DNA of 61,649 nt from Anaeroplasmataceae bacterium (GTDB taxonomy: Bacteria; Bacillota_I; Bacilli_A; Acholeplasmatales; Anaeroplasmataceae): positions 1 to 61,649 of the forward strand of contig JAIEEQ010000008.1 in the NCBI GenBank assembly GCA_029067355.1, read 5' to 3'. Position numbers and translations under genes: made by a program. Shown piece after piece: positions 25,194 to 34,600 of this stretch. Each line of letters begins with the position of its first letter. Position 1 is the first letter of the stretch. The notes beneath the pieces were generated by a model that saw only the letters and a program-made list of their open reading frames with translations, did no database searches and had not been told where the DNA came from.

Positions 25194-25961
25194 ATGCAGA
25201 AGGGCGATATTGTAAGTCGTTTATCTCATAATCAGGATATTATTTTTGTTATTGTTGATATAAAAGGAGAAATTGCTTATTTGCGTGGGTTATATGTTAG
25301 ACTGATGGCAGATAGTGAATTAACTGATTTGGTACCTGTTGATCCAGCTCATTTGAGCCGATATACAGAAAGTAAACTGGAATATGAAAAAAATATTATT
25401 GCCTCTTATAAAAAAAAGATAGGTCATATTACAGGAAAAATTTTACATTTGGATAGTGATCCTTTTTACTTGACCAAATGCTTAAATTTGTACAAAGCAT
25501 TGGGGATATATGCTTATGGAGTTGAGGTTAATGAACAGCAAATGGCGGATCAAATTTTAGGGTATATTCAAAAAATACGTCCAAATATTATTGTATTTAC
25601 TGGTCATGATTCTTATAATAAAAGAGGATTAGATGATTTAAGGAATTACAAGAATACAACTAATTTTATAAGAGCAATTATTCAGGTAAGAAGTCAGTAT
25701 GATTTGGATGATATCTGTATTTTTGCAGGAGCTTGTGGAAGCAATGCAGAAAGCTTGATTGCAGCAGGAGCTAATTTTGCCTCCTCCTTTGATCGGAAAA
25801 ATATAGAGGCCTTTGATCCAGCAATCGTAGCCATAATGGTTGCAATAACACCATTTAATCAAATTGTTGATGTTGAGAATATTTATAATTTTTCAAAGAT
25901 GCAAAGAGGTAGCATTGGTGGGATAGAATCCTATGGGAAGATGAGATTACTAGTAAGATAG
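25194..25961 (+). CDS. yabG: Sporulation-specific protease YabG
   Basis: This 255-residue protein matches YabG (peptidase U57), which processes spore coat proteins. Conserved blocks include ITGKILHLDSDPFYLTKCL (about residues 80-100), TGHDSY (about 140) and IFAGACGSNAESLIAAGANFASS (about 175-197), whose Cys and the upstream His are candidates for the active site. Its location between rsmA and ispE is the position known from Bacillus, although the small genes veg and sspF are missing here. The ATG is preceded by a TAGGTGAT site. Confidence 0.9.
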   Translation: MQKGDIVSRLSHNQDIIFVIVDIKGEIAYLRGLYVRLMADSELTDLVPVDPAHLSRYTESKLEYEKNIIASYKKKIGHITGKILHLDSDPFYLTKCLNLYKALGIYAYGVEVNEQQMADQILGYIQKIRPNIIVFTGHDSYNKRGLDDLRNYKNTTNFIRAIIQVRSQYDLDDICIFAGACGSNAESLIAAGANFASSFDRKNIEAFDPAIVAIMVAITPFNQIVDVENIYNFSKMQRGSIGGIESYGKMRLLVR

Positions 25962-25976
25962 AAAGGAAGTGCGGAA

Positions 25977-26804
25977 ATGATTTACGAAAAAGCATATGCC
26001 AAGCTAAATTTAGCATTGGAGGTTGGAAAGGAACAGGATGGATATCATCAGGTACAGAATTTAATGATTCCTATTGATTTATATGATGGACTTTTCTTTC
26101 AAAAAGCAGAAGCAGATACCTTAGAATGTGATATAGACATTAAAGATAATATTTGTCTAAAGGCAGTAAAGCTTTTTAAAGAGAAATTTCATATAGCAGA
26201 AGGTGTCAGCATTACTTTAAATAAGCAAATCCCAGTTATGGCTGGATTAGCTGGTGGAAGTAGTGATGCAGCAGCAACCTTAAGAGGATTAAATCGTTTA
26301 TTTGAGGTCAATGCTTCCTATGAGGAACTATATGAACTAGCTTGTCAGTTAGGATCAGACGTACCATTCTTTTTAAGAATACAGACAGCAATGTGTACTG
26401 GACGGGGAGAAATAATTACTCCTATGGAGCTAGATTTTAAAAACATTTCTTTTTTGATTGTTAAGCCATCTTTTGGATTATCCACAAAGGAGGTTTATCA
26501 GAATTATCAATTTGATGGTTCTTCTAAGCAGGCAATGATACAAAGGCTTTTAGAAGCTATAAGGTCTAAGGATTTTGATGAAATTGATTCTTGTATTTTT
26601 AATGATCTGGAGTCTGTTTCTCTAAAGCTGAGTCCTGAGCTTGAGGAGCTATATAAAAAAATTGAAGCATTAAGCTATATTCCTCATATCAGTGGAAGTG
26701 GGCCAAGCATATTTATTTTAAATGCAAAATCTGTTGATGTTGAGAATATAAAAGCAATTGATGATACGATTGAGGTATATCTTTGCCATTCGATTGGACT
26801 TTAA
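25977..26804 (+). CDS. ispE: 4-diphosphocytidyl-2-C-methyl-D-erythritol kinase
   Basis: GHMP-family kinase of the MEP isoprenoid pathway, phosphorylating CDP-methylerythritol. N-terminal KAYAKLNLALEV and the ATP loop PVMAGLAGGSSDAAA (about residues 85-99) are diagnostic, with SGSGPSIF near the C-terminus. At 275 residues it is normal length. It implies that this organism makes isoprenoids by the MEP route. It lies 15 nt after yabG, with a GGAAGTGCGG ribosome binding site. Confidence 0.95.
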   Translation: MIYEKAYAKLNLALEVGKEQDGYHQVQNLMIPIDLYDGLFFQKAEADTLECDIDIKDNICLKAVKLFKEKFHIAEGVSITLNKQIPVMAGLAGGSSDAAATLRGLNRLFEVNASYEELYELACQLGSDVPFFLRIQTAMCTGRGEIITPMELDFKNISFLIVKPSFGLSTKEVYQNYQFDGSSKQAMIQRLLEAIRSKDFDEIDSCIFNDLESVSLKLSPELEELYKKIEALSYIPHISGSGPSIFILNAKSVDVENIKAIDDTIEVYLCHSIGL

Positions 26805-26842
26805 ATTGGAGTTATTAAGGATAAAAAAACGAGAGGTATTAT

Positions 26843-27274
26843 ATGGAGTATTTTGAAGTAAAAGAACAAAAAACGAAAGAAAAAATTGAAGAGGAGAAAT
26901 ATCAGGAGCTTTATCAAAAGCAAGCAAAAGTATCACGCATTATCCTTTTGGCTTGTTTTGGAGGGATTGGTCTAGTTTTTCTTATATTAGGATTATCCTT
27001 TTTGCCAGTAGAAGCTTTAGAAGATTCAGAGATTTCTATTACATTCATTGTGATAGGTGCAATCTTTTTGGTTTTAGGGGTGCTTTCATATTTTATCATT
27101 CCTTCTAAAGGTAATTATGAAAGATACAAGAGAAACCTAAATCGTTTGGGTGGATTAAATTATTTTTCCATTTCAGTAAGTGTAAAGACATTAGAAGAAC
27201 AATTTGAGCAATTGAAACAAGAAAATGAGAACTTGAAAAGGAAAATTGAAGATTTAGAAAGAAGAAACAGATAA
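26843..27274 (+). CDS. Small membrane protein with C-terminal coiled coil
   Basis: This 143-residue protein has a charged N-terminus, two transmembrane helices (about residues 33-53 and 67-88) and a C-terminal heptad-like coiled coil (EEQFEQLKQENENLKRKIEDL). It is probably the last gene of the ispE operon, 38 nt downstream with an AGAGGT site. No family was recognised. It may be a membrane-anchored oligomer, but this is inferred only from shape. Confidence 0.75.
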   Translation: MEYFEVKEQKTKEKIEEEKYQELYQKQAKVSRIILLACFGGIGLVFLILGLSFLPVEALEDSEISITFIVIGAIFLVLGVLSYFIIPSKGNYERYKRNLNRLGGLNYFSISVSVKTLEEQFEQLKQENENLKRKIEDLERRNR

Positions 27275-27325
27275 GGGTGTTAGGCCCTTTTTTTGTTTAA
27301 AAAAGTTTCTTAAAAAAGAAACTTT
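27275..27325. terminator. Convergent terminator region
   Basis: On the plus strand, AAGGG pairs with CCCTT before TTTTTTG (27274-27296). On the minus strand, AAAGTTTCTT at 27302-27311 pairs with 27316-27325, serving hflX. Confidence 0.55.
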
Positions 27326-28586
27326 AATTTACCATATTTTCTAAGTCATAAGGTTCAAACATTGAATAAAGCCTTATTGGCAATTCAATATCATAGTAGG
27401 TTCCATAGGATTGATAATCCTTTTGATAAATTATTGCTGATTCCTCTAGAATATGGCTAAGCTTTCCCTCCTTATAGGGAATCATAAGCTTTGCTCGTAA
27501 AGTAGAGGGACCCACATGAGATAATATATCTTCAAATAATTCCTTTACATTGAGCTGTGTTTTATTTGAAAACTGCAAGGAAGGATATCCTAGGATATGT
27601 AGGGAAGAATCAATGGTTTGATCCCATTTATTTAATAAAAATAAAGAAGGTATCTTATCTGCCTTAAGAGAAGCTAAAACCTGCATAACAACCTGTATTT
27701 GCTGATTGATGTAGGGGCTTGAGGAATCCACAACATGAATGATATAATCTGCCTGCTGAATTTCTGTTAAGGTTTGATAAAATGAATTTACTAAATGGTG
27801 AGGGAGCTTAGAAACAAAGCCCACCGTGTCTACAAGAATAAATTCCTTTTTATCGTAGGTGATTTTTCTGTTATAAGTTGATAAGGTGGCAAATAGTTGA
27901 TTCTTTTCTAAGACCTGTTTTTCTTCTTGACCAATATATTTTAGTAATGAATTCATAGTAGAGGATTTTCCTGCGTTTGTATAGCCAACTAAAGCAACAA
28001 TCGGAATTTCATTTCTTTTTCTTTTTTCTACCTGATTTTCCTTCATTGCTTTTAAGCTTTCCAATTCTTTTCTTACGTGATTGATTTCAGCCATAATATG
28101 TCTTCGGTCAAGCTCTGTCTGTGTTTCACCAGCACCTCGATTTGATAAGGCTCCTGTTGTACCACCACTACGAGATTCCTTTTCTCGTAGGAAAGAAATT
28201 CTTGGTAACAAATAAAGATTTTTGACTAGCTTGATTTCTAAAGCAGACTCTTTGGTTTGGGCACGCTCTTCAAATATTTTTAAAATCAGATAGCTTCGGT
28301 CAATACATTCTACCTGAAGAGCTTCACTTACATTTCTCAATTGGGAAGGAGTAAGCTCGTCATTAAAAATGACAATATCAGCATCGTATGCTTTTATTGC
28401 AATAATGATTTCAGATAGCTTACCCTTTCCAACATAGGTACGACTATTTGGAGAGGAAAGCTTTTGGGAGATTTGAAACACAGTATTTATTTGAATTGCC
28501 TCTGCAAGATTTTTAAGCTCAGCTAAGGAATACTCTACATCATAAATATCGTAAGAAGTAGTAACAGCAACTAAAATAGCATTCAT
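27324..28586 (-). CDS. hflX: GTPase HflX
   Basis: This 420-residue translational GTPase binds the 50S subunit and can split or rescue stalled ribosomes. It has the N-terminal HflX domain, with VGKGKLSEI and FNDELTPSQLRN, and the central RSGGTTGALSNRGAGETQTELDR-type region. The G domain follows, with VGYTNAGKSS (about residues 195-205), DTVGF and NKWD. The start chosen is the ATG at 28586, with an AGGAGG site. The frame remains open for 36 codons upstream, but that stretch lacks family similarity. It is divergent from the ClpC-like gene. Confidence 0.95.
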   Translation of the reverse strand: MNAILVAVTTSYDIYDVEYSLAELKNLAEAIQINTVFQISQKLSSPNSRTYVGKGKLSEIIIAIKAYDADIVIFNDELTPSQLRNVSEALQVECIDRSYLILKIFEERAQTKESALEIKLVKNLYLLPRISFLREKESRSGGTTGALSNRGAGETQTELDRRHIMAEINHVRKELESLKAMKENQVEKRKRNEIPIVALVGYTNAGKSSTMNSLLKYIGQEEKQVLEKNQLFATLSTYNRKITYDKKEFILVDTVGFVSKLPHHLVNSFYQTLTEIQQADYIIHVVDSSSPYINQQIQVVMQVLASLKADKIPSLFLLNKWDQTIDSSLHILGYPSLQFSNKTQLNVKELFEDILSHVGPSTLRAKLMIPYKEGKLSHILEESAIIYQKDYQSYGTYYDIELPIRLYSMFEPYDLENMVN

Positions 28587-28692
28587 TGTCGATTTCCTCC
28601 TATTACCTATATTATAAACTATTTTTTCCAAGATTAGTAGTGTATGTAAAAGAAATTTAACGCATATAATAAAACAATGAGGAGGGGTAACC

Positions 28693-30618
28693 ATGGAAGA
28701 AATGAATACAAGAGCAAGACAGGTATTTGATTTGATGAGGAAGTATTCCTTACAAAATAATATAAAAACAATGGGTAGTGAATTTTTAATACTAGCAATG
28801 TATGAAACAGAGGACAGCTTATGTCATTTCCTTTTAGAGGAATATGAGGTTTCTAAAGAAGAGCTAGAGGAGAAAACTAAGGATGTATTTATTCTAAGAA
28901 AAGATTATGGAGAATTTAATTCCTCTTTAGAGGCAATTCTTCAACAGGCAAAGCTTCTTGCTGGAGATAACGCAATTTCAGAGGAGCACTTGTTTATGGC
29001 TGTTTTGATGAATCGAAACACAATCGCTTGTTCTATTCTTGAATCCTTAGATTTAAGCATTGACGAACTGATTGAGGATGTGAAGGATATTTATGATTTT
29101 GATCATCAAAATACTAACGAATTATCCTTTGTTAGGAATATTACAAAGGAAGCAAAAAATGGAGAACTAGATACCTTTGTAGATCGAAGTGAATATTTAA
29201 AACGATTGGATGTTATATTACACCGAAAATATAAAAATAATCCTCTATTAATTGGAAATGCTGGTGTTGGTAAGACGGCCATTGTGGAGGGATATGCAAA
29301 ACGCTTGGCTGAAGAAAAATCTGATGTATCAGTTTTAGCCTTGAATTTGACCTCTATGCTTGCAGGAACAAGATATCGTGGAGATTTTGAAGAACGCTTT
29401 GATAAGTTTATAAAAGAAATTGCCAGTAAAAAGAATGTAATTATTTTTATAGATGAAATTCATACCATTATTGGAGCGGCAACCACAGATGGAAATTTAG
29501 ATGTTGCAAATATGCTTAAGCCTTTGCTGGCAAGAAACGGGATTAAGCTTATAGGAGCCACAACACTTGAGGAGTATCACAAAACGATTGAGAAGGATAA
29601 GGCTCTTGCCAGAAGATTTCAGACTATTTTTATTAGTGAACCAACCTTAGATGAAACAAAGGATATTCTTTATGGATTACGCCCAGATTATGAAAAATAT
29701 CATCAGGTAAGAATTGAGGATGATGTTTTAGATTATCTTATTACAGAATCAAATAGAGTAATTCTTCATAAATTTAGACCAGATAAATGCATTGATGTTT
29801 TAGATGATATGCTTTCCTTAGCTCATATTTTAAATAAAAAGGAAGTAACCATTGAGGATGTTGATCAGTCCATTCATTCATATTTGGGAAATAAATTAAT
29901 TACAGATACGTATCAAATCTCTTATAAAGCTTTAGAAAAATATCGGTGGTTATATTTGAATCATCTTCTAGATGATAAGCCCCTGCTTAAACTGAAATAT
30001 CAGGGAAGTAAGGATGGACTAGAAGCATTGATTTTAGATTGTAAAGAAATCTTTAATATAGGACATGAGGCGGTATTAAGCTTGGATTTGAGTGGGTATA
30101 AGGATTCTTTTATGCTGACAAGTTTAATTGGTGCACCACCAGGATATATTGGATATGAGGATGAAGGAATTTTATCTAAGCATATTTTAGCTTATCCTAG
30201 CTCTATTCTTGTATTAAAGAATATGAATCAGGCAAGTGGAAATATCAGTTCTTTTCTATTGAATTGTATCCGTAATGGCTTTTTTACGGATCAAAAATCT
30301 AGACTGGTTCAATTCAATAATGTCATAGTCATTGTAGAAGGAATGGAAGAAAAAAGAAGCATTGGCTTTCAGGAAAAGCAAATGGAGGAGGATTCCTTAT
30401 TTGATGAGGTAATTCAAAGTGAGGAAACCTTATGCTCTAATTTAAATCTACAATATGAGAAGGCTTTATCTAGATTAAACTATGAGATTTCCTTTGATTT
30501 TGATATTAATTCTTCCAATAAGAAAAAGGTCAATTCGTATCTTTATGAATTTACAAAGAAAAATAAAAATGGTACCTATCAGATTCATAAAGAGGATATT
30601 TTAGATAACTGGTTATAG
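28693..30618 (+). CDS. ClpC-like AAA+ protein with degenerate second ATPase domain
   Basis: This 641-residue protein is built like a short ClpC. It has an N-terminal double Clp repeat (about residues 1-145), and a first AAA+ domain with intact Walker A GNAGVGKTA (about 190) and Walker B VIIFIDEIHT (about 250). No clear M-domain insertion is seen. In the second domain the Walker A motif (expected near 435-450) is replaced by a sequence without GxxxxGK. The Walker B equivalent reads SILVLKNMNQAS instead of LLDEIEKA. The downstream IGAPPGYIGYEDEG is kept. Canonical ClpC has about 810 residues. The ribosome binding site is GAGGAGGGG. It may be a regulator, unfoldase adaptor or inactive paralogue. 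Confidence 0.85.
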   Translation: MEEMNTRARQVFDLMRKYSLQNNIKTMGSEFLILAMYETEDSLCHFLLEEYEVSKEELEEKTKDVFILRKDYGEFNSSLEAILQQAKLLAGDNAISEEHLFMAVLMNRNTIACSILESLDLSIDELIEDVKDIYDFDHQNTNELSFVRNITKEAKNGELDTFVDRSEYLKRLDVILHRKYKNNPLLIGNAGVGKTAIVEGYAKRLAEEKSDVSVLALNLTSMLAGTRYRGDFEERFDKFIKEIASKKNVIIFIDEIHTIIGAATTDGNLDVANMLKPLLARNGIKLIGATTLEEYHKTIEKDKALARRFQTIFISEPTLDETKDILYGLRPDYEKYHQVRIEDDVLDYLITESNRVILHKFRPDKCIDVLDDMLSLAHILNKKEVTIEDVDQSIHSYLGNKLITDTYQISYKALEKYRWLYLNHLLDDKPLLKLKYQGSKDGLEALILDCKEIFNIGHEAVLSLDLSGYKDSFMLTSLIGAPPGYIGYEDEGILSKHILAYPSSILVLKNMNQASGNISSFLLNCIRNGFFTDQKSRLVQFNNVIVIVEGMEEKRSIGFQEKQMEEDSLFDEVIQSEETLCSNLNLQYEKALSRLNYEISFDFDINSSNKKKVNSYLYEFTKKNKNGTYQIHKEDILDNWL

Positions 30619-30623
30619 ACTTT

Positions 30624-30665
30624 CTGTATGAGTTTGATATTTAAGTCATTCTCATACAGTTTTTA
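30624..30665 (+). terminator. Terminator after the ClpC-like gene
   Basis: CTGTATGAG at 30624-30632 pairs with CTCATACAG at 30651-30659, followed by TTTTTA. Confidence 0.85.
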
Positions 30666-30743
30666 TTTTGGAAAAGTTTTATTTTATTCTAGAAAATTCC
30701 TTAAATTATGATAAAATATAGGTGATATGTGAGGTTAAATAAA

Positions 30744-31601
30744 ATGATAAGAATAATTACAGACTCAACTAATGATCTTGATTCTAAAACGATTGAGGAA
30801 AAGAATATCGTAGTATTACCCCTTTATGTGAATTTTTCAGATGCTTCCTATAAGGATGGAGTAGATATTACTACACCAGAGCTTTATAAGCTAGTAGAAA
30901 TGAAGAATGAGCTTCCCAAAACAGCTGCAATTCCTCAGCAGACCTTTATTGAGGTTTTTACCAAATATATTGAGGCTGGAGATGAGGTTATATTTACTGG
31001 AATTTCTAAGCAAATGTCTAGAACCTATGAAAATGCTGTCTTAGCAGCTAAGGAGGTTAGTGAGGATAAAATCTTTGTTGTTGATTCAATGAATCTTTCC
31101 ACTGGAATTGGACTTTTGGTATTGAAGGCCTGCAAATACAGAGATGAAGGAAAAACAGCAAAGGAAATTGCAGAACTTTTGAATCAGGATAATAAACGGG
31201 TTTTATCACAATTTTCCATAGAGCGAATGGACTATCTGTATAAGGGCGGACGTTGTTCTGGAATGGCAAAGGTAGTTGGAACCCTTTTAAAGATTAAGCC
31301 AATTATTGCTGTTCGGGATGGTAAGATGCACGTTGCTAAAAAGCCTCATGGTAAAATGAAGGTTGCTTTAGATTGTATGATTGAACAGCTGAGAATGGAT
31401 GTACCTAGATTGGATAATGATATTGTTATCATCACCCATTCCTTAGCCTTTGAGTATTGTGATTATATTAAAACAGAGATAAAAAAATTTTTATATGATA
31501 CTCCGATTCTTTCCACGGTTGCAGGATGTGTAATCTCTTCACATTGCGGACAGGGAACAATTGGTATTCTTTATATGGTTAAGGATGAGCCGAAAGACTA
31601 G
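30744..31601 (+). CDS. DegV family fatty-acid-binding protein
   Basis: This 285-residue DegV/FakB-like protein binds a fatty acid and can present it to a FakA-type kinase. Family motifs include IITDSTNDL at the start, ITTPELYKL, TGISKQMSRTYENA and RMDYLYKGGRCSGMAKVVGTLLKIKPI. The ATG at 30744 is preferred, with GTGAGGT 9 nt upstream; the frame opens at a GTG five codons earlier inside that site. No fakA is present in the window. Confidence 0.92.
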   Translation: MIRIITDSTNDLDSKTIEEKNIVVLPLYVNFSDASYKDGVDITTPELYKLVEMKNELPKTAAIPQQTFIEVFTKYIEAGDEVIFTGISKQMSRTYENAVLAAKEVSEDKIFVVDSMNLSTGIGLLVLKACKYRDEGKTAKEIAELLNQDNKRVLSQFSIERMDYLYKGGRCSGMAKVVGTLLKIKPIIAVRDGKMHVAKKPHGKMKVALDCMIEQLRMDVPRLDNDIVIITHSLAFEYCDYIKTEIKKFLYDTPILSTVAGCVISSHCGQGTIGILYMVKDEPKD

Positions 31602-31610
31602 ATTTATGGA

Positions 31611-31640
31611 AGTTGTTTGAGTGATTCAAATGACTTTTTA
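31611..31640 (+). terminator. Terminator after degV-family gene
   Basis: AGTTGTTTGA at 31611-31620 pairs with TCAAATGACT at 31625-31634, with two G-U pairs, followed by TTTTTA. Confidence 0.6.
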
Positions 31641-31686
31641 TTTCATTGACATCAGGGAGTAATATTGATGACAGGGAGGTGCTGAA

Positions 31687-34600
31687 ATGAAACAAAAATT
31701 AAAGGATATTAGTTTACATTTGTTAGATTTGGGCAAGAGGAACCGGTTAATTAACTATAAAAATACGGGGCTTAGAACCATAGAGGTCTATAATTCTAAT
31801 ATTGACGAGGTATTTCATAAAATAACCAATGGAGCTCAGCTTTCTGTGTTTCAGATTGATGAGGTTTTAAAGAAATACCATCAGACCATAGATGCCACGA
31901 ATGAAAGTGTTGAGGAATACTCTGTGGCAAAGGTTAAGGATATTATCTATCCGATTTTACGAGCAAATGATCTTTTGTGCTATAAAAAAGGAACTTCCCT
32001 ACAAAAGGTTATGAAATCTATTTATAGAGAGTATCGCAATACGTGGATAGAGAAGGGAATTAATACGCTTTATATGACCTTTGGTATAGTAGAATATCAA
32101 GAAAAAAAGGAAACCTATTTTGCTCCCCTTTTGCTGATACCCTTAGAGCTTACGATGGATACTGGCTTTAAAGTAAAAGAAAGTGAAGATGAAATTATTG
32201 TAAATCCAACCCTTTCCTTTCTTCTTGAAAGTGAATATAAATTGAAGCTGGCAGATTACAATGAGAATGAAACAACATTTCAGGAGTATATGAGTAAAGT
32301 AGCTTCTATTCTTTTAGAACGGCAGATTTATGTTCATCAACAAATGACCATAGGGATATATTCCTTTTTGAAAATGAATATGTATCATGATATAAATGAA
32401 CATATGGATCTTGTTTTAGAAAATGATAATATTCGGTATCTTTTAGGAGAAGAACAGACTTTTTTAAAGGATGCTAAGGATACTTCAATTTATCCTGTTG
32501 TAGATGCAGATGCATCACAGCTAGAGGCAATCCAGTATGCAACGAATGGAGCATCCTTTATTTTACAGGGACCTCCTGGTACAGGAAAGAGTCAAACTAT
32601 TACAAATATGATTGCTTCATTACTTGCAAATGATAAAAAGGTTTTATTTGTTTCTGAGAAACAGGCAGCCTTAAATGTTGTTTATGAGAACTTAAAGCGT
32701 GCAGGCTTAGAAAGCTTTGCGATAGAGCTTCACTCCCATAAGGCAAATAAAAAGGAATTTATTGAAGAACTTTATAAAACGGCAATTTTACCTCGCTATG
32801 AGATTAAGCATGACATTGAAAGTGTTGATGAAAGGTATGCATATTTAAGCTCAAATCTTGAGGAATACCGAACCAAGCTTCATCAAAAAATCAAGCGACT
32901 TGATATGAGCCTATATGAGATTTATTCTGCCTATTTAAAGCTTGATTCTTTAGAATTTAATTATCCAATTCCAGCCATAGAAACTCTTAGTAGAAAGCAT
33001 ATGGAAGAGGTCAAGCAATGCCTAGATCAATATAGTATTTTGTGTAAGACATTAGGATATGATTATCATCAGGGACCATTTTATGGATTTGTTTGTAAGA
33101 ATTTATCCTATATTCGCTATGAGGCAAAAAAAGATATAGAGGAGCTATATCAGTTTTATCAGGAGCTTTCTAAACTAGAGGACAGGCTGGTTCAGGAATT
33201 ACCCTTTACGATCAAAAGCTATAAGAATATAGTTGATGCATTACCCTATTTAGATACGATGATTCAGCTAAATGCCTTTTTACCTGATTATTTTATTAAG
33301 GAAAAAAGAACTCGCTTATGCAATCTAATTGAGCAATATGAAAAGGTAAATGAGAGTATTTCTAAATCTACTCTCAAAAACTTTTTGGATGTGAAGATTA
33401 TTCGCTTAGAGGGATTAGAAGAGTTTGTTTTGGAATTTGAAAGACAAAGCAAGCGTATGCTCAAATTCCTATGTCCAGGATATTATCGTATAAAAAAGGA
33501 GCTTTCAGCGTATACAAAGCTTAAGATGAAGGACGCAGACATATTACTCAAGCTAAAGGAAGCCATGGAATATAAAAAATGGATACAGCAATTTACTAAG
33601 CTGAAGAAAAGTCTTCCAGAAGACTATCGCCCTTATGAATATGAGGTATTATATAAGGATGCGACTAGCTTAACTGCATTACCTTTTGATTTATCCTTGA
33701 ATGAAAAATCCTTTGAACAATTGAAAAGAAATTTGATTGATATTTCTATCCAGTTTAATAAAATAAATACTCTTTCGCTTTCAAAGTATATGGATAAGTT
33801 TGATACTACAATTATAGATTTTATTTCTGGAGATATAAAGCAGATTGTTTTAAAATTAAAGGATATGGTTGATTCTTTAAATGTATTAGACGCTCATGCA
33901 GAGCGGTTGGATATATTAAATAAGTTAGAAAAAGAGAATGCTATCACTTTTTTGAATGAGGCAATTGAGCGTAAAATTCATCATAAAAAATTAAGCTCCT
34001 GTTATGAGTATTCCTTTTGGCAAGCCAATTTATTGTATGAAGTAGAGCATGAGCCAATATTTAAGAAGTTTTCTGGATTAGGAATAGATGCAAATCTTGA
34101 AGAGTTTAAGCAGTTAGACCAAGCACATCTAGAAGCAAATAAGGCATATATTATTTCTAAGCTATCCAATTGTAGACCTGATGAAAGCATTATGGTCGGA
34201 TCTAGGTTTTCTATTTTAGTCAAGGAATATAACAAAAGCAGAAAGCATAAACCTATTCGTCTTTTATTAGAAGAAATTTTTGATTTGATTTTAGATATAA
34301 AGCCTGTATTTTTAATGAGCCCTTTATCTGTTTCAACCTATCTAAATAGTGAATTAAATATGTTTGATTGTGTTATTTTTGATGAGGCTTCTCAGGTTTT
34401 TGCATGGGATGCTTTAGGAGCGATTTACAGGGCAAGGCAATGTATTATTATAGGTGATAGTAAACAGATGCCTCCTTCTAATTTCTTTACAAGCTTGATA
34501 GAGGATGATTCTGATTATGAAAATGATATAGAATCCATTTTAGATAAGGGAAGCTCTGTTTTTCCAACGAAACGTTTAAATTGGCATTACAGAAGTAGGA

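Noticed and set aside
28587-28694. 36-codon extension of hflX into the divergent intergenic region
   Set aside because: It covers the ribosome binding site and probable promoter; similarity to HflX begins at the ATG at 28586.
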